The notes: a model not told the origin generated them from the letters alone. A DNA stretch of 64,000 bases from Massilia alkalitolerans DSM 17462 (GCF_000427785.1 NZ_ATYR01000009.1:1-64000); one strand, 5' to 3'. Positions 9,334 through 19,137 are shown, numbered from the stretch's first letter. A program made the numbers and translations.

Positions 9334-9349
9334 CTGGATTTTTATACAG
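9334..9349. promoter_or_regulatory. LexA box 2 upstream of recA
   Basis: A second CTG-N10-CAG (centre GATTTTTATA), 44 bp downstream of the first and about 63 bp before the recA start. The two boxes differ at only one position within the 16-bp core. Confidence 0.83.
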
Positions 9350-9411
9350 TGGTTCTCTTGATTTAAGCGGTAGCGCCCCTACCTTGCCTACTCCACAGCT
9401 GAAAGTACATC

Positions 9412-10494
9412 ATGGACGACAAAAAACTCGCATTAAACGTTGCCGAAAAAGGCAAAGCGCTGGCAGCTGCCCTGGCGCAGATTGAAAAGCAGTTCGGCAA
9501 GGGCTCGGTCATGCGCATGGACACCAACGCACCGGTCGAGGAAGTGCAGACTGTTTCCACCGGCTCGCTGGGCCTGGACATTGCGCTTGGCGTCGGCGGC
9601 CTGCCGCGCGGCCGTATCGTCGAGATCTACGGTCCGGAGTCGTCGGGTAAAACCACCCTGACGCTGCAGACCATCGCCCAGATGCAGAAGCTGGGCGGCA
9701 CCTGTGCCTTCATCGACGCCGAGCACGCGCTCGACGTGACCTATGCGCAGAAGCTGGGCATCAACCTGGGCGACCTCTTGATCTCGCAGCCGGACACCGG
9801 CGAGCAAGCCCTCGAAATCACCGATGCGCTGGTGCGTTCGGGCTCGGTCGACCTGGTGGTCATCGACTCGGTGGCGGCACTGACCCCGCGCGCCGAAATC
9901 GAAGGCGACATGGGCGACTCGCTGCCGGGCCTGCAGGCGCGACTGATGTCGCAGGCGCTGCGCAAGCTGACCGGCTCGATCAACCGTACCAATACCCTGG
10001 TCATCTTCATCAACCAGATCCGTATGAAGATCGGCGTGATGTTCGGCAGCCCGGAAACCACCACCGGCGGTAACGCGCTGAAGTTCTACGCCTCCGTGCG
10101 TATGGACATCCGCCGTACCGGCTCGATCAAGTCGGGCGACGAAGTGATCGGTAATGAAACCAAGGTCAAGGTCGTCAAGAACAAGATCGCGCCGCCGTTC
10201 AAGGAAGCCCACTTCGACATCCTGTACGGAGAAGGCACCTCGCGCGAAGGCGAAATCCTGGATCTGGGCGCCGACAACAAGATCGTCGAGAAGTCGGGTT
10301 CGTGGTACAGCTATAACGGCGAACGCATCGGCCAGGGCAAGGACAACGCCCGTCAGTTCCTGAAAGACCGTCCGGCACTGGCACGCGAAATCGAGAACAA
10401 GGTCCGTGCTGCGCTGGGCGTACGCGAACTGCCGCCGGTCCTCGCTGCTGTCGAAGACAGCGGCAAGGACAAGCTGAAGGCAGTCGGCGAGTAA
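9412..10494 (+). CDS. recA: Recombinase RecA
   Basis: 360 residues, the usual length for RecA. Walker [10 protein letters not shown] is at about 74-82; the core contains EHALD, the Walker B region [20 protein letters not shown] and the DNA-binding loops ([14 protein letters not shown] and the segment around [22 protein letters not shown]). RecA drives homologous strand exchange and stimulates LexA autocleavage. ATG 9412 follows a GAAAG element. Two LexA boxes upstream indicate SOS control. recX follows at once, so the two are probably one transcript. Confidence 0.98.
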   Translation: MDDKKLALNVAEKGKALAAALAQIEKQFGKGSVMRMDTNAPVEEVQTVSTGSLGLDIALGVGGLPRGRIVEIYGPESSGKTTLTLQTIAQMQKLGGTCAFIDAEHALDVTYAQKLGINLGDLLISQPDTGEQALEITDALVRSGSVDLVVIDSVAALTPRAEIEGDMGDSLPGLQARLMSQALRKLTGSINRTNTLVIFINQIRMKIGVMFGSPETTTGGNALKFYASVRMDIRRTGSIKSGDEVIGNETKVKVVKNKIAPPFKEAHFDILYGEGTSREGEILDLGADNKIVEKSGSWYSYNGERIGQGKDNARQFLKDRPALAREIENKVRAALGVRELPPVLAAVEDSGKDKLKAVGE

Positions 10495-10516
10495 TCGCCG
10501 GGCTTGTAGAGTGCCT

Positions 10517-10975
10517 ATGCCTGCACCCCAGCTGAGCCTGAAAGCGCGCGCGTTGCGTTATCTCTCGATGCGCGAGCACAGCCGGCTCGAGCTGGGGCGC
10601 AAGCTGGCCCGTTATGCCGAGGAGGGCGATGACGTGGAAGCCCTCCTGGATTTCCTTGAGAAGAACAACTGGCTGTCGCAGGAGCGTTTTGCCGAATCCC
10701 TGATCAACAGGAAAGCAAGCCGCTTCGGCAACAGCCGCGTGATGGCCGAGCTGCAAAGCCACGGCGTCAACGGCGAAGCGCTGGATGAGATCAAGGCCGC
10801 GCTCGCCGACAGCGAGACCGCACGCGCCACCGAAGTCTGGCGGCGCAAGTTCGGCACCGTCGCCGCCGATGCGGCTGAGCGTGCCAAGCAGATGCGTTTC
10901 ATGCTGCAGCGTGGTTTCTCCCAGCGCGCTGCACGGATCGCGATGCAGGGCGCTCCCGACGACGACGAGCTGTAA
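10517..10975 (+). CDS. recX: Regulatory protein RecX
   Basis: 152 residues from ATG 10517 (GTG 10511 would add two). Three-helix repeats characteristic of RecX are visible: [19 protein letters not shown], then [20 protein letters not shown] and the [14 protein letters not shown] region. RecX binds RecA filaments and restrains their ATPase and recombinase activity. The gene lies just after recA, the usual arrangement, and probably shares its SOS promoter. A short stem (ACAGGCT/AGCCTGT) follows the stop but lacks a U-tract. Confidence 0.93.
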   Translation: MPAPQLSLKARALRYLSMREHSRLELGRKLARYAEEGDDVEALLDFLEKNNWLSQERFAESLINRKASRFGNSRVMAELQSHGVNGEALDEIKAALADSETARATEVWRRKFGTVAADAAERAKQMRFMLQRGFSQRAARIAMQGAPDDDEL

Positions 10976-11444
10976 ACAGGCTGGAGTTCGAGCCTGTTGA
11001 CCTGACGAGCCGGCCTGGCCCCAGGCTTGCTCTGACGATATGCCAGGCGTGGCCGCAGGCCTGATGTATCACCCTCGATCATTGCGCTTCTCTATATAGA
11101 AGCATGGCTCCGGCGCCAGCGTGGAGCGTCATCCCCGATATGCCCAGGCATATTCCTCAACGGACGATGGCGCTGCACGCTGGCGCTGTGCGTTTACGGA
11201 GCGTATGCGGCGCGCCGCTGTCGAGATTGGTCTTACCAACCCGCCAGACCCGTCCAGCCAAAGCAATATTGACGGCTCAGCAAGAAACCAGTCCAATCTT
11301 GCCTGCAGTGCAGCAAAAAGCCCTCTGTTGCAGTGCAACCGCCAACGCCGTGTGCTAAACTTTCACGGTTTAAGCAGCGCCGCATGAGCGGTTGTTGTCG
11401 TAGAAGCTACGGCAACGTGCATGAAGCACACTGGCTGCACCACT
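10976..11444. other. Long intergenic region between recX and the DUF2889 gene
   Basis: About 470 bp without a convincing reading frame. It holds a recX-proximal stem at about 10975-10997, a small perfect hairpin (GCTTCT/AGAAGC, 11086-11103), and, in its last 100 bp, a series of stems: GTTGTCGTAG with CTACGGCAAC at 11394-11416 and GTGC/GCAC at 11417-11429. A possible extended -10 (TGCTAAACT, 11353-11361) precedes the stems. With the terminator-like structure that follows, the segment 11360-11472 may be a small RNA or a regulatory leader. Confidence 0.45.
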
Positions 11445-11472
11445 AACCGCCGCGTAAGCGGCATTGGTTTTT
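11445..11472 (+). terminator. Terminator-like hairpin directly before the DUF2889 start codon
   Basis: AACC-GCCGC, loop GTAA, GCGGC-ATT-GGTT, then TTT, ending at the base before ATG 11473. The form is that of an intrinsic terminator or attenuator. Its position leaves no room for a normal ribosome binding site. Confidence 0.55.
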
Positions 11473-12048
11473 ATGCCCCTGTCTCCTCCCGTATCGCGCT
11501 CGCTCCGGCATACGCGCGCCATCACCGTCGAAGCCTATGCGCGCGACGATGGCCTGTGGGATCTGGACGCCAGTATCCGCGACGTCAAAACCCGTGACAT
11601 TCCGCTCGCCTCCGGCACCCGTCCGGGCGGCACGCCCGTGCACGACCTCAAGCTGCGCGTCACCATCGACCGCAAGTTGACCATCGTGGACGCCGAAGCC
11701 GCGTCCGATTCCGTTCCGTATCCCGGTTTTTGCGAGACCATCGGCCCTGCTTACAAAAAGCTGGTCGGCCTGTCGCTCGTGAACCACTTCCGGCTGCACC
11801 TGAAAGACCGCCTCTCTGGCGTGCTCGGCTGCACCCACCTGACCGAATTGGCCCAGGTGCTGCCCACGGCAGCGCTGCAGGCCTACGCCGACGACGTCTT
11901 CGACGATCGCGGCGGCGCCGACGCAGATGCGAATAAAAGCGCGGCCGAACGGCCCTTCGAGCTCGACCGTTGCCATGCGCTGCGCAGCGACGGACCGGCC
12001 GTGGCCACCTACTATCCCCGCTGGTCGATCAAAGCCGTGTCGGGTTAG
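11473..12048 (+). CDS. DUF2889 domain-containing protein
   Basis: 191 residues from ATG 11473 (a TTG at 11464 would add three residues but lies inside the hairpin). The pattern DDGLWDLDASIRDVKTRD, the HDLKLRVTID strand and the CTHLTELAQVLP segment with its Cys-Thr-His are typical of DUF2889, a small family of unknown function that in betaproteobacteria is often found near recX and sucC. No signal peptide or membrane segment. No Shine-Dalgarno is visible because a terminator-like hairpin abuts the start. Function unknown. Confidence 0.8.
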   Translation: MPLSPPVSRSLRHTRAITVEAYARDDGLWDLDASIRDVKTRDIPLASGTRPGGTPVHDLKLRVTIDRKLTIVDAEAASDSVPYPGFCETIGPAYKKLVGLSLVNHFRLHLKDRLSGVLGCTHLTELAQVLPTAALQAYADDVFDDRGGADADANKSAAERPFELDRCHALRSDGPAVATYYPRWSIKAVSG

Positions 12049-12120
12049 CATTCGCTGTTTGTCATTTTTTTGTAATTCAACCGTATTACTCATTCAGTAA
12101 ATAGAAGAAGGGAAGCCAGC

Positions 12121-13290
12121 ATGAAGATCCATGAGTATCAGGGCAAAGAAATCCTCCGAAAATTCGGAGTGACCGTTCCGCGCGGCATTCCGTGCATGAA
12201 CGTGGAAGAGGCCGTGAAGGCAGCTGAAGAGCTGGGCGGCCCGGTCTGGGTCGTCAAGGCGCAGATCCACGCAGGCGGCCGCGGCAAGGGCGGCGGCGTC
12301 AAGGTTGCCAAGTCGCTGGAACAGGTCAAGGAATACGCCGACCAGATCATGGGCATGCAGCTGATCACGCACCAGACCAGCCCGGAAGGCCAGAAAGTCC
12401 GCCGCCTGCTGATCGAAGAAGGCGCCGACATCAAGAAGGAACTGTACGTTTCCCTGGTAACCGACCGCGTCAGCCAGAAGGTCGTGCTGATGGCCTCGTC
12501 GGAAGGCGGCATGGACATCGAAGAAGTCGCGCACAGCAACCCGGAAAAGATCCACAACGTCGTGATCGAACCGTCGGTCGGCCTGACCGATGAGCAGGCA
12601 GACGATGTCGCCCGCAAGATCGGCGTGCCGGAAGCATCGATCGTCGACGCGCGCACCAACCTGCAAGGCCTGTACAAGGCCTACTGGGAAACCGACGCAT
12701 CGCTGGCCGAAATCAACCCACTGATCCTGACCGGTTCGGGCAAGGTCATCGCCCTGGACGCCAAGTTCAACTTCGACTCGAACGCCCTGTTCCGTCACCC
12801 GGAAATCGTCGCCTACCGCGACCTGGACGAAGAAGATCCGGCTGAAGTCGAAGCATCGAAGTTCGACCTGGCCTACATCTCGCTGGACGGCAACATCGGC
12901 TGCCTGGTGAACGGCGCCGGCCTGGCCATGGCCACCATGGACACCATCAAGCTGTTCGGCGGCGAGCCGGCCAACTTCCTGGACGTGGGCGGCGGTGCAA
13001 CCGCAGAAAAGGTCACCGAAGCATTCAAGATCATGCTGAAGAACCCGGGCCTGAAAGCCATCCTGGTCAACATCTTCGGCGGCATCATGCGCTGCGACGT
13101 GATCGCCGAAGGCGTCATCACCGCATCGAAGGCCGTGTCGCTGCAAGTGCCGCTGGTCGTCCGCATGAAGGGCACCAACGAAGACCTGGGCAAGAAGATG
13201 CTGGCCGATTCGGGCCTGCCGATCATCTCCGCCGACACCATGGAAGACGCAGCGAAGCAGGTCGTTGCCGCTGCCGCTGGCCAAGCCTAA
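12121..13290 (+). CDS. sucC: Succinate-CoA ligase (ADP-forming), beta subunit
   Basis: 389 residues, the standard length. ATP-grasp domain in the N-terminal half ([17 protein letters not shown] at the start; [16 protein letters not shown] as the nucleotide-binding loop) and CoA-ligase domain in the C-terminal half ([29 protein letters not shown]). With SucD it converts succinyl-CoA to succinate with ATP formation in the TCA cycle. A strong AAGAAGGGAAG element precedes ATG 12121. sucD follows after 18 bases, with a shared terminator downstream. Confidence 0.98.
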   Translation: MKIHEYQGKEILRKFGVTVPRGIPCMNVEEAVKAAEELGGPVWVVKAQIHAGGRGKGGGVKVAKSLEQVKEYADQIMGMQLITHQTSPEGQKVRRLLIEEGADIKKELYVSLVTDRVSQKVVLMASSEGGMDIEEVAHSNPEKIHNVVIEPSVGLTDEQADDVARKIGVPEASIVDARTNLQGLYKAYWETDASLAEINPLILTGSGKVIALDAKFNFDSNALFRHPEIVAYRDLDEEDPAEVEASKFDLAYISLDGNIGCLVNGAGLAMATMDTIKLFGGEPANFLDVGGGATAEKVTEAFKIMLKNPGLKAILVNIFGGIMRCDVIAEGVITASKAVSLQVPLVVRMKGTNEDLGKKMLADSGLPIISADTMEDAAKQVVAAAAGQA

Positions 13291-13308
13291 TTCGCGAAGG
13301 AAATAAAA

Positions 13309-14190
13309 ATGTCGATTCTGATTAACAAAGACACCAAAGTCATCACCCAAGGTATCACCGGCAAAACCGGCCAGTTCCACACCCGCATGTGCCGCGACTA
13401 CGCGAACGGCCGTGAAGCCTTCGTGGCAGGCGTGAACCCGAAGAAAGCCGGCGAAGATTTCGAAGGCATCCCGATCTACGCATCGGTCAAGGAAGCCAAG
13501 TCGGAAACCGGCGCCACCGTGTCGGTGATCTACGTTCCGCCGGCAGGCGCAGCCGCCGCCATCTGGGAAGCTGTTGAAGCCGAACTGGACCTGGCAATCT
13601 GCATCACCGAAGGCATCCCTGTCCGTGACATGATGGAAGTCAAGGACCGTATGGCCAAGGCCGGTTCCAAGACCCTGCTGCTGGGCCCGAACTGCCCAGG
13701 CTTGATCACCCCGGACGAGATCAAGATCGGCATCATGCCGGGTCACATCCACAAGAAGGGCCGTATCGGCGTCGTGTCGCGCTCGGGCACCCTGACCTAT
13801 GAAGCAGTCGGCCAGCTGACCGCCCTGGGCCTGGGCCAGTCGTCGGCAGTCGGTATCGGCGGCGACCCGATCAACGGTCTGAAGCACATCGACGTGATGC
13901 GCATGTTCAACGACGATCCTGACACCGACGCGGTCATCATGATCGGCGAGATCGGCGGCCCGGACGAGGCGAACGCTGCTCAGTGGATCAAGGACAACAT
14001 GAAGAAGCCGGTCGTCGGCTTCATCGCTGGCGTCACCGCGCCTCCGGGCAAGCGCATGGGCCACGCCGGCGCGCTGATCTCGGGCGGCGCCGACACCGCG
14101 CAAGCCAAGCTGGAAATCATGGAAGCCTGCGGTATCACCGTCACCAAGAATCCGTCGGAAATGGCTCGCCTGCTGAAGGCCATGCTGTAA
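13309..14190 (+). CDS. sucD: Succinate-CoA ligase, alpha subunit
   Basis: 293 residues, standard length. CoA-binding Rossmann part at the N terminus ([12 protein letters not shown], about 14-25), the loop GPNCPGLI, and the phospho-histidine in [14 protein letters not shown] (about His252). Partner of SucC in the TCA cycle. Second gene of the sucCD operon, preceded by a GAAGGAAAT ribosome binding site and followed by a strong intrinsic terminator. Confidence 0.98.
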   Translation: MSILINKDTKVITQGITGKTGQFHTRMCRDYANGREAFVAGVNPKKAGEDFEGIPIYASVKEAKSETGATVSVIYVPPAGAAAAIWEAVEAELDLAICITEGIPVRDMMEVKDRMAKAGSKTLLLGPNCPGLITPDEIKIGIMPGHIHKKGRIGVVSRSGTLTYEAVGQLTALGLGQSSAVGIGGDPINGLKHIDVMRMFNDDPDTDAVIMIGEIGGPDEANAAQWIKDNMKKPVVGFIAGVTAPPGKRMGHAGALISGGADTAQAKLEIMEACGITVTKNPSEMARLLKAML

Positions 14191-14214
14191 TCTGAGCAGT
14201 TCAAGGTCGACGAA

Positions 14215-14243
14215 AACGGGGAGCGTGAGCTCCCCGTTTTTTT
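14215..14243 (+). terminator. Intrinsic terminator after sucCD
   Basis: Ten-base perfect stem AACGGGGAGC/GCTCCCCGTT with loop GTGA, followed by a run of T to 14243. Confidence 0.95.
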
Positions 14244-14433
14244 ACCACTCGGTAAATTATTGGCATGCCATGACCAAGGCCCTTGGTATGCATGACAAAT
14301 TACGTTCCATAAACTGTCCAGCTGACAAAAATTGCTGAGCTCAAGTGACAAATTTTGTCACTCCTCAAGCCAAAACCTGTCCTGACACGGCGTTTCCGTA
14401 TCTCCCTGCTAATAAAATCAGCATTTTTCGGGC
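14244..14433. other. Spacer between the sucD terminator and the pilA promoter
   Basis: AT-richer sequence without a reading frame. It contains several TGACAAAT/TTGTCA-like elements (around 14290-14360), for example GACAAATTTTGTCA at 14347-14360, a near-perfect dyad. Such elements upstream of a sigma-54 pilA promoter could be activator (PilR) sites; this is inference from position only. Confidence 0.4.
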
Positions 14434-14449
14434 TGGCACACGCCTTGCA
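14434..14449 (+). promoter_or_regulatory. Sigma-54 promoter of pilA
   Basis: TGGCAC-N5-TTGCA, a full match to the -24/-12 consensus, about 65 bp before the pilA start. In many proteobacteria pilA depends on RpoN with the PilS/PilR system. Confidence 0.88.
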
Positions 14450-14513
14450 TATAGGAAAGCGTGGCAACAAGCAGTAACCCAATTACCCGAAACACTACCC
14501 TGGAGAGATAGAA

Positions 14514-14999
14514 ATGAACATCAAGCAAATGCAAACCAAGAAAGCTGAAGGCGGTTTCACCCTGATCGAACTGATGATCGTCGTCGCGATCATCGGTATC
14601 CTGGCTGCCGTGGCAATCCCGGCCTACCAGGACTACATCGCCAAGGGCAAGGCAGCTGCTGCCTATGCGGACATCGCAGCGGGCAAGACTGGCTATGAAA
14701 TGGCCTTTGTCGAAGGAAGTGCAACCACGGCTGAAGGTTACCTGGCCAAGGCTGGCCTGCCTGCCAAGACCGGTAACTGCGGGACGATTGCAGCTGCAGT
14801 TCCTAGCACCACCGACGGCTCGGCTGCTGCTCTGACCTGCACCATTGCAAGCCCCGGCCGAATTGGCACCGAAGGTACTGCGAAGATCATCCTGAACCGT
14901 AGCGCCGAAGGCGTCTACACCTGCGCCACCGAAGGTTTCTCGAAGGATGACTACAAGCCGGCAGGTTGCGATCTGGCCACTACTACTCCTACCACGTAA
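14514..14999 (+). CDS. pilA: Type IV major pilin PilA
   Basis: 161 residues. Type III signal sequence: a 14-residue leader ending in Gly-Gly, then [20 protein letters not shown], with Phe+1 and Glu+5 of the mature pilin, as required for prepilin peptidase and assembly. The C-terminal domain holds four cysteines (in GNCGT, LTCTI, YTCAT, AGCDL), enough for a D-region disulphide. Mature length about 147 residues fits a major pilin. GGAGAG lies before ATG 14514. It stands alone between a sigma-54 promoter and a perfect terminator, so it is monocistronic. Confidence 0.95.
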   Translation: MNIKQMQTKKAEGGFTLIELMIVVAIIGILAAVAIPAYQDYIAKGKAAAAYADIAAGKTGYEMAFVEGSATTAEGYLAKAGLPAKTGNCGTIAAAVPSTTDGSAAALTCTIASPGRIGTEGTAKIILNRSAEGVYTCATEGFSKDDYKPAGCDLATTTPTT

Positions 15000-15045
15000 T
15001 ATTGTGTAGTACGTTAGTAGGCGACCGCGAAAGCGGTTAGCAAAG

Positions 15046-15074
15046 AGAGACCGCCGCGGCGGTCTCTTTTTATT
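15046..15074 (+). terminator. Intrinsic terminator after pilA
   Basis: Perfect stem AGAGACCGCC/GGCGGTCTCT with a two-base centre, followed by a T-rich tail. Confidence 0.93.
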
Positions 15075-15543
15075 TTACGCCAGCATGGGGCACTCTTGTC
15101 GGTGAAGTCCAGTTGCGAACTGACCACAGAAAGCGAAGTGAAGCATATCCGCATGAGGGGTAACGGTTGCAATGGACAAGAACCGACGTAAGGCAGCCGA
15201 GCAGGGCGAGCGGGAAACAATCCGCAAGCTCTTTTGGTCAAAGCAAGGTGGCGTAAATCTGGCAGGAGTTGGAAGCTGCTCGAGCATTCGAAGCGAATGC
15301 TTCAGATGCCCGGAGCGGGGCTCGTCAAATGGAGGCCAAAGTGAAGCTGAAGCCTACTTCGACAGTGAAGAGTCCGATCGACCGGACTGGGCAGGGAGGG
15401 AAGCGGGCACGGTTCGCGGTTGGTACCGTGACATCAACCGTCCAGGTACCGGTGCGGACTCGTGGGCGGGAGGGCGGCCAGATTTGTCCGCTCCTATCCC
15501 GGTTTTAATACTTAATAACGCGGCCGCTGTGGCCTCTGCGGCA
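15075..15543. other. Gene-free region between pilA and an S9 peptidase gene
   Basis: About 470 bp. Short open frames exist on both strands but none has a recognisable product, a convincing ribosome binding site or the codon pattern of the neighbours. No tRNA, repeat or insertion-sequence end was recognised. It may be the scar of a decayed element. Confidence 0.4.
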
Positions 15544-17619
15544 TCATTCCTGGCGTTTCAGATAACGATCCAGCCAGTTCATCACCGTGTAATGCCACTG
15601 CACCGAGTTCGCTGGCTTGAGCACCCAGTGATTCTCGTCCGGGAACACCAGCAGCTGGCTCTCGATGCCCTTGCGCTGCAGCGCGGTGAAGGTGGACAGG
15701 GCCTGCGCCGTCGGGATGCGGAAATCGAGGTCGCCCTGGATCACCAGCATCGGCGTCTTCCACTTGTTGACGTGGTGGACCGGGTTGAAGCGCTCGTGAT
15801 TATCGGGCGCCGCGAAATAGGCGCCGCCGTTTTCCCAGTCCGTGAACCACTGCTCCTCGGTCGAGTAGGCCATGCCGCGGCTGTCGAACACGCCGTCGTG
15901 GTTGACCAGGCAGCGGAAGCCGTCGTTCCAGTTCCCCGCGATCCAGTTCATCATGTAGCCGCCGTAGGATGCGCCCAGGGCGCAACTGCGTTCGCGGTCG
16001 AGCCATGGGAACTTCTTCACGGCCGCGTCCAGGCCCTTCTGCAGGTCCACCAGCGGCTTGCCGCCCCAGTCGCCGCTGATCGAATCGGTGAATTTCTGGC
16101 CGTAGCCGGTCGAACCATGGAAGTCGATGAACACGGTGGCATAGCCCGCGCCCGCGTACACCTGGGGATTCCAGCGATAGCTCCAGCCGTTGCCGAAGCT
16201 GCCCTGCGGCCCGCCGTGCACCAGGAAGGCGATCGGGTACTTCTTGCCCGGTTCGGCATTCCAGGGTTTCATCACGTGCCCGTACACCGTCTCGCCATTG
16301 GCGCCGGCAAAGCTGAACTGCTCGTACTCGCCCCAGCGCACGTCGGCCAGGCGCTCGGCGTTCAGCCTGGTCAGCTGCCTTGGCCGGCTGCCGGGCTGCA
16401 TGGCGAACAGCTGCGCGCCGGAGGCCAGGTCGGCCTGGGTATAGACCACCGTATTGCCGCGCACGTCGAAGGCGCCGACCGCGCCCTTGTCGGTCAGCGC
16501 CGTCACCTTGCCGCTCGCGACGTCGACCGAGAACAGCCGGTGCTGGCCCAGGTCTTCGGCATCGACGATCAGGGCCTTGCCGTCGGCGCGCCAGTGCAGG
16601 CTGCCGGCGGAACGGTCCCAGTCGGCAGCCAGCTTGCGCTTTGCGCCGCTGGCCACGTCCATCAGCATCACCTGATAGCGGTCGGCTTCGAAGCCGGGAC
16701 GCGCCATCGCCAGGTAGGCAAGGGTTTTTCCATCAGGCGAAAACACGCCCTTGGTATCCCAGGCCGGGTTGTCGGCCGTGAGGTTGCGCGGGGCGCCGCC
16801 CGCCGCCGGCACGGTGTACAGGTCGAAGTTGGTCGACCAGGCCTCGGTCTTGCCGGCGATGCGGGCCGCGAACACGATGGTCTTGCCGTCCGGGCTGAAG
16901 CGGAACTCCTCGCGGTCGCCAAAGGGCTTCGAGGGCACGTCGCCGTCGAGCGAGCCCGATAGCGCGACCAGGGCGCTGCCTGCCTTGCCGGCGCTGTCGA
17001 GCGGCGCCGAGAACAGCACGTTGTTGCGCCCATCCTTCCAGGTGTCCCAATGACGTACGAACAGGCGGTCGTACAGCTTGCCACTGCTCTTGTCCTTGTC
17101 CCTGGCGTCGAGACGCTGCTTCGTGCAGGCGAGATCTGCGCAGTCACGGAAGACCGACAGGCTCATCGCCAGGCGGCCGCCTGCCGGCGAGATGCGGAAA
17201 CTTTCCACGTCGAGGGGGAGGTCGGTGACCTTCACCGGCTCGCCCGTCGCGCCGCCCGCCAGCGGAAGGCGCCACACTTGCGACGAGCCCGAACGGGACG
17301 ACAGGAAATAGATGGCGTCGCCGGACGGCGACCATTCCGGTTCGGTACTGCTGGAAGCGTGATTGGTCAGGCGCTGCGGCGCCGCCCCGGCAGTGCGCAG
17401 GTCGAGCATCCACAGTTCGGTGTGGCCACGGTTCTTGCTCATGTCGGTGCTGCGCACGGTGTAGACGACGCGGCTGGCGTCGGGCGACACGGCCGGGCTG
17501 CCCACCCGTTCCATGTTCACCAGGTCTTCCACGGTAAAGCCGCGCGGCGCGGCGCTGGCGCTCGTCGCGACAAGGGCCGCCGCCGCCATTGGCAGCAAAC
17601 CCGACAAACGAATATTCAT
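15544..17619 (-). CDS. S9 family peptidase (dipeptidyl-peptidase type), exported
   Basis: 691 residues with signal peptide (MNIRLSGLLPMAAAALVATS, cleavage near ASA). The N-terminal part contains repeated propeller-type motifs (SPDASRVVYTV, SPSGDAIYF, SPDGKTIVF, SPDGKTLAYLA). The C-terminal hydrolase domain has GASYGG (about Ser551), GDLDFRIP (about Asp632) and PDENHWV (about His664). This is the S9C/DPP-like branch, different from the two tandem S9 genes at the left of the window. Probably degrades peptides in the periplasm. It stands alone on the minus strand; its 3' end faces pilA. Confidence 0.92.
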   Translation of the reverse strand: MNIRLSGLLPMAAAALVATSASAAPRGFTVEDLVNMERVGSPAVSPDASRVVYTVRSTDMSKNRGHTELWMLDLRTAGAAPQRLTNHASSSTEPEWSPSGDAIYFLSSRSGSSQVWRLPLAGGATGEPVKVTDLPLDVESFRISPAGGRLAMSLSVFRDCADLACTKQRLDARDKDKSSGKLYDRLFVRHWDTWKDGRNNVLFSAPLDSAGKAGSALVALSGSLDGDVPSKPFGDREEFRFSPDGKTIVFAARIAGKTEAWSTNFDLYTVPAAGGAPRNLTADNPAWDTKGVFSPDGKTLAYLAMARPGFEADRYQVMLMDVASGAKRKLAADWDRSAGSLHWRADGKALIVDAEDLGQHRLFSVDVASGKVTALTDKGAVGAFDVRGNTVVYTQADLASGAQLFAMQPGSRPRQLTRLNAERLADVRWGEYEQFSFAGANGETVYGHVMKPWNAEPGKKYPIAFLVHGGPQGSFGNGWSYRWNPQVYAGAGYATVFIDFHGSTGYGQKFTDSISGDWGGKPLVDLQKGLDAAVKKFPWLDRERSCALGASYGGYMMNWIAGNWNDGFRCLVNHDGVFDSRGMAYSTEEQWFTDWENGGAYFAAPDNHERFNPVHHVNKWKTPMLVIQGDLDFRIPTAQALSTFTALQRKGIESQLLVFPDENHWVLKPANSVQWHYTVMNWLDRYLKRQE

Positions 17620-17716
17620 GCTCCATCCTTGTTGTCATCTGGCAAGCGGCAGGGCGCTGCTTACGCAGGCCGGCAATTTACCATGGACATCGTTTGGAGC
17701 GGGTGAAGGCGCGTCC

Positions 17717-18430
17717 CTAGACAATCTTGAGCCGGTCCGCCAGCAGCGCCTCGTAGGTCATGTTCTGCAGCAGGGTGTAGTGCACCGGATCCAGGTCGAC
17801 GAACTGGACGCCGTAGCTGTAGACATCGGGCTTGTCCGGCGCCGGCCGGGCCACCGTCATGTTCCTGATCGCGGCCAGGGTCTCCACCGGCACTTCCTCG
17901 TTGGTGGGCGGCGTCGCCAGCATGAACGCCAGCGTGAGCACTTCGCTGTCGGCCGGCAGCGGATAACTCGAATCGATCCTGGCCCCGGTCACCGAGACGT
18001 TGGCCAGCGTGCAGGCGATCGGTGAGGCGGCCCCGCTCGCCTTGAACACGCGTGCCGGAATGTCGGCCTTGACCCGCATCGCACCGCGCAGGCTGGTGCC
18101 CTGGATCGCGGTCGGGAAGGACAGGTGCACGTAGTTCAGCGGCCGCGGGAACACCCGCTCGACCGAGCACGCGAACGAGCACACGATCACCCCCGAAAAC
18201 ACCCGGACCGTTAGCGGATCGCCCTCCGTCATCGCGATCGGCGCGCCGTTCTCGGTCGGAATCTTGATGATGAGGTATTCGTCCTTGACGTAGCCGATCA
18301 GGGTCGAGAAATACTGGGCGGGCTTGAGGTGCCGGTGGGTCATCACCTGCAGCCGGACGCCGACCTGCAAGTTCATGGTTTCGAACTCGACATCGTGGGG
18401 CTTGAGTTCGCGGGCTTGTTCGGTGTTCAT
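17717..18430 (-). CDS. PilZ-domain protein, YcgR-like flagellar brake type
   Basis: 237 residues. N-terminal YcgR-like beta domain (about 20-108) followed by a PilZ domain (about 112-235). The c-di-GMP signature is present: RGAMR (Arg115, Arg119) and NVSVTG (about 144-149). Such proteins bind c-di-GMP and slow flagellar rotation or alter adhesion. No membrane segment. It is alone, between the S9 peptidase and fasciclin genes; partner proteins are not in the window, so motility function is by family. Confidence 0.85.
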   Translation of the reverse strand: MNTEQARELKPHDVEFETMNLQVGVRLQVMTHRHLKPAQYFSTLIGYVKDEYLIIKIPTENGAPIAMTEGDPLTVRVFSGVIVCSFACSVERVFPRPLNYVHLSFPTAIQGTSLRGAMRVKADIPARVFKASGAASPIACTLANVSVTGARIDSSYPLPADSEVLTLAFMLATPPTNEEVPVETLAAIRNMTVARPAPDKPDVYSYGVQFVDLDPVHYTLLQNMTYEALLADRLKIV

Positions 18431-18567
18431 GTGATGCCGGGGGCTGGTTCGCCGTCGGGATGGCAGACGGAAGGCGGCATCATATCAGCTTATATGTACG
18501 CTGGCAGCGCTCTATTCGAGTGGTGAATATTGGTGAGATTGTGAGCAGAAAATCCATTTCGCGGAGA

Positions 18568-18595
18568 CCACCGCCGATGCTGTGATCGGCGGTGG
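18568..18595 (-). terminator. Hairpin downstream of the fasciclin gene
   Basis: Eleven-base perfect stem CCACCGCCGAT/ATCGGCGGTGG with a six-base loop, just after the minus-strand stop at 18605. There is no clear U-tract, so termination efficiency is uncertain. Confidence 0.6.
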
Positions 18596-18604
18596 GAGCA
18601 TGGC

Positions 18605-19060
18605 TTACTTCGGCATGATGACCGTATCGATCACGTGGATGACGCCATTGTCCGCCGCGATGTCGGTTTTCGTAACAGTGGCCTTGTCGACCATGACCTT
18701 GCCGCCGCTGGTGCTGACCTTGAACGCATTGCCCTCGACGGTCTTGACCATGCCCGGCTTGACGTCCGCCGCCATCACCTTACCCGGAACCACGTGGTAG
18801 GTGAGGACCTTGGTCAGTGCTTCCTTGTCCTTGAGCAGGGCGTCCAGCTTCGCCTTGGGAATCTTGGCGAATGCCGCATCCGTCGGCGCGAACACCGTAA
18901 ACGGACCGGGACCTTTCAGGGTGTCGACCAGGCCAGCCGCCTGCACGGCGGTGACCAGCGTATTGAAGCTGCCGGCCGACTTGGCGGTGTCGACGATATC
19001 GGCAGCCTGGACCGAGCCGAGGGCCAGGGCAAACGGGACAGCGAGGAAGAATCGTTTCAT
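18605..19060 (-). CDS. Fasciclin (FAS1) domain secreted protein
   Basis: 151 residues from ATG 19060, chosen for the AAGGAG element upstream and the clean signal peptide ([20 protein letters not shown]). One FAS1 domain: [13 protein letters not shown], the H1-like block [17 protein letters not shown], and the H2-like block near the C terminus ([19 protein letters not shown]). FAS1 proteins are secreted or surface adhesion-type proteins; bacterial role not settled. Divergent from the MerR-type regulator gene, with which it shares the promoter region, so that regulator may control it. Confidence 0.92.
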   Translation of the reverse strand: MKRFFLAVPFALALGSVQAADIVDTAKSAGSFNTLVTAVQAAGLVDTLKGPGPFTVFAPTDAAFAKIPKAKLDALLKDKEALTKVLTYHVVPGKVMAADVKPGMVKTVEGNAFKVSTSGGKVMVDKATVTKTDIAADNGVIHVIDTVIMPK

Positions 19061-19137
19061 GATGCGCTCCTTGGGTGGGGGTGAATGAAATGAACTTGTC
19101 CCGATAATATAGAAAATTTTGGCGAAATGTCTAAGAC

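Noticed and set aside
11120..11387. Small frames between recX and the DUF2889 gene
   Set aside because: Three overlapping frames with no similarity, no ribosome binding site and composition unlike neighbours; stems in the DNA explain the region better.
15172..15543. Open frames on both strands after pilA (for example one starting with MDKNRRKAAEQGE)
   Set aside because: The frame runs on as antisense through the S9 peptidase gene and has no recognisable domain; no convincing ribosome binding site was found.
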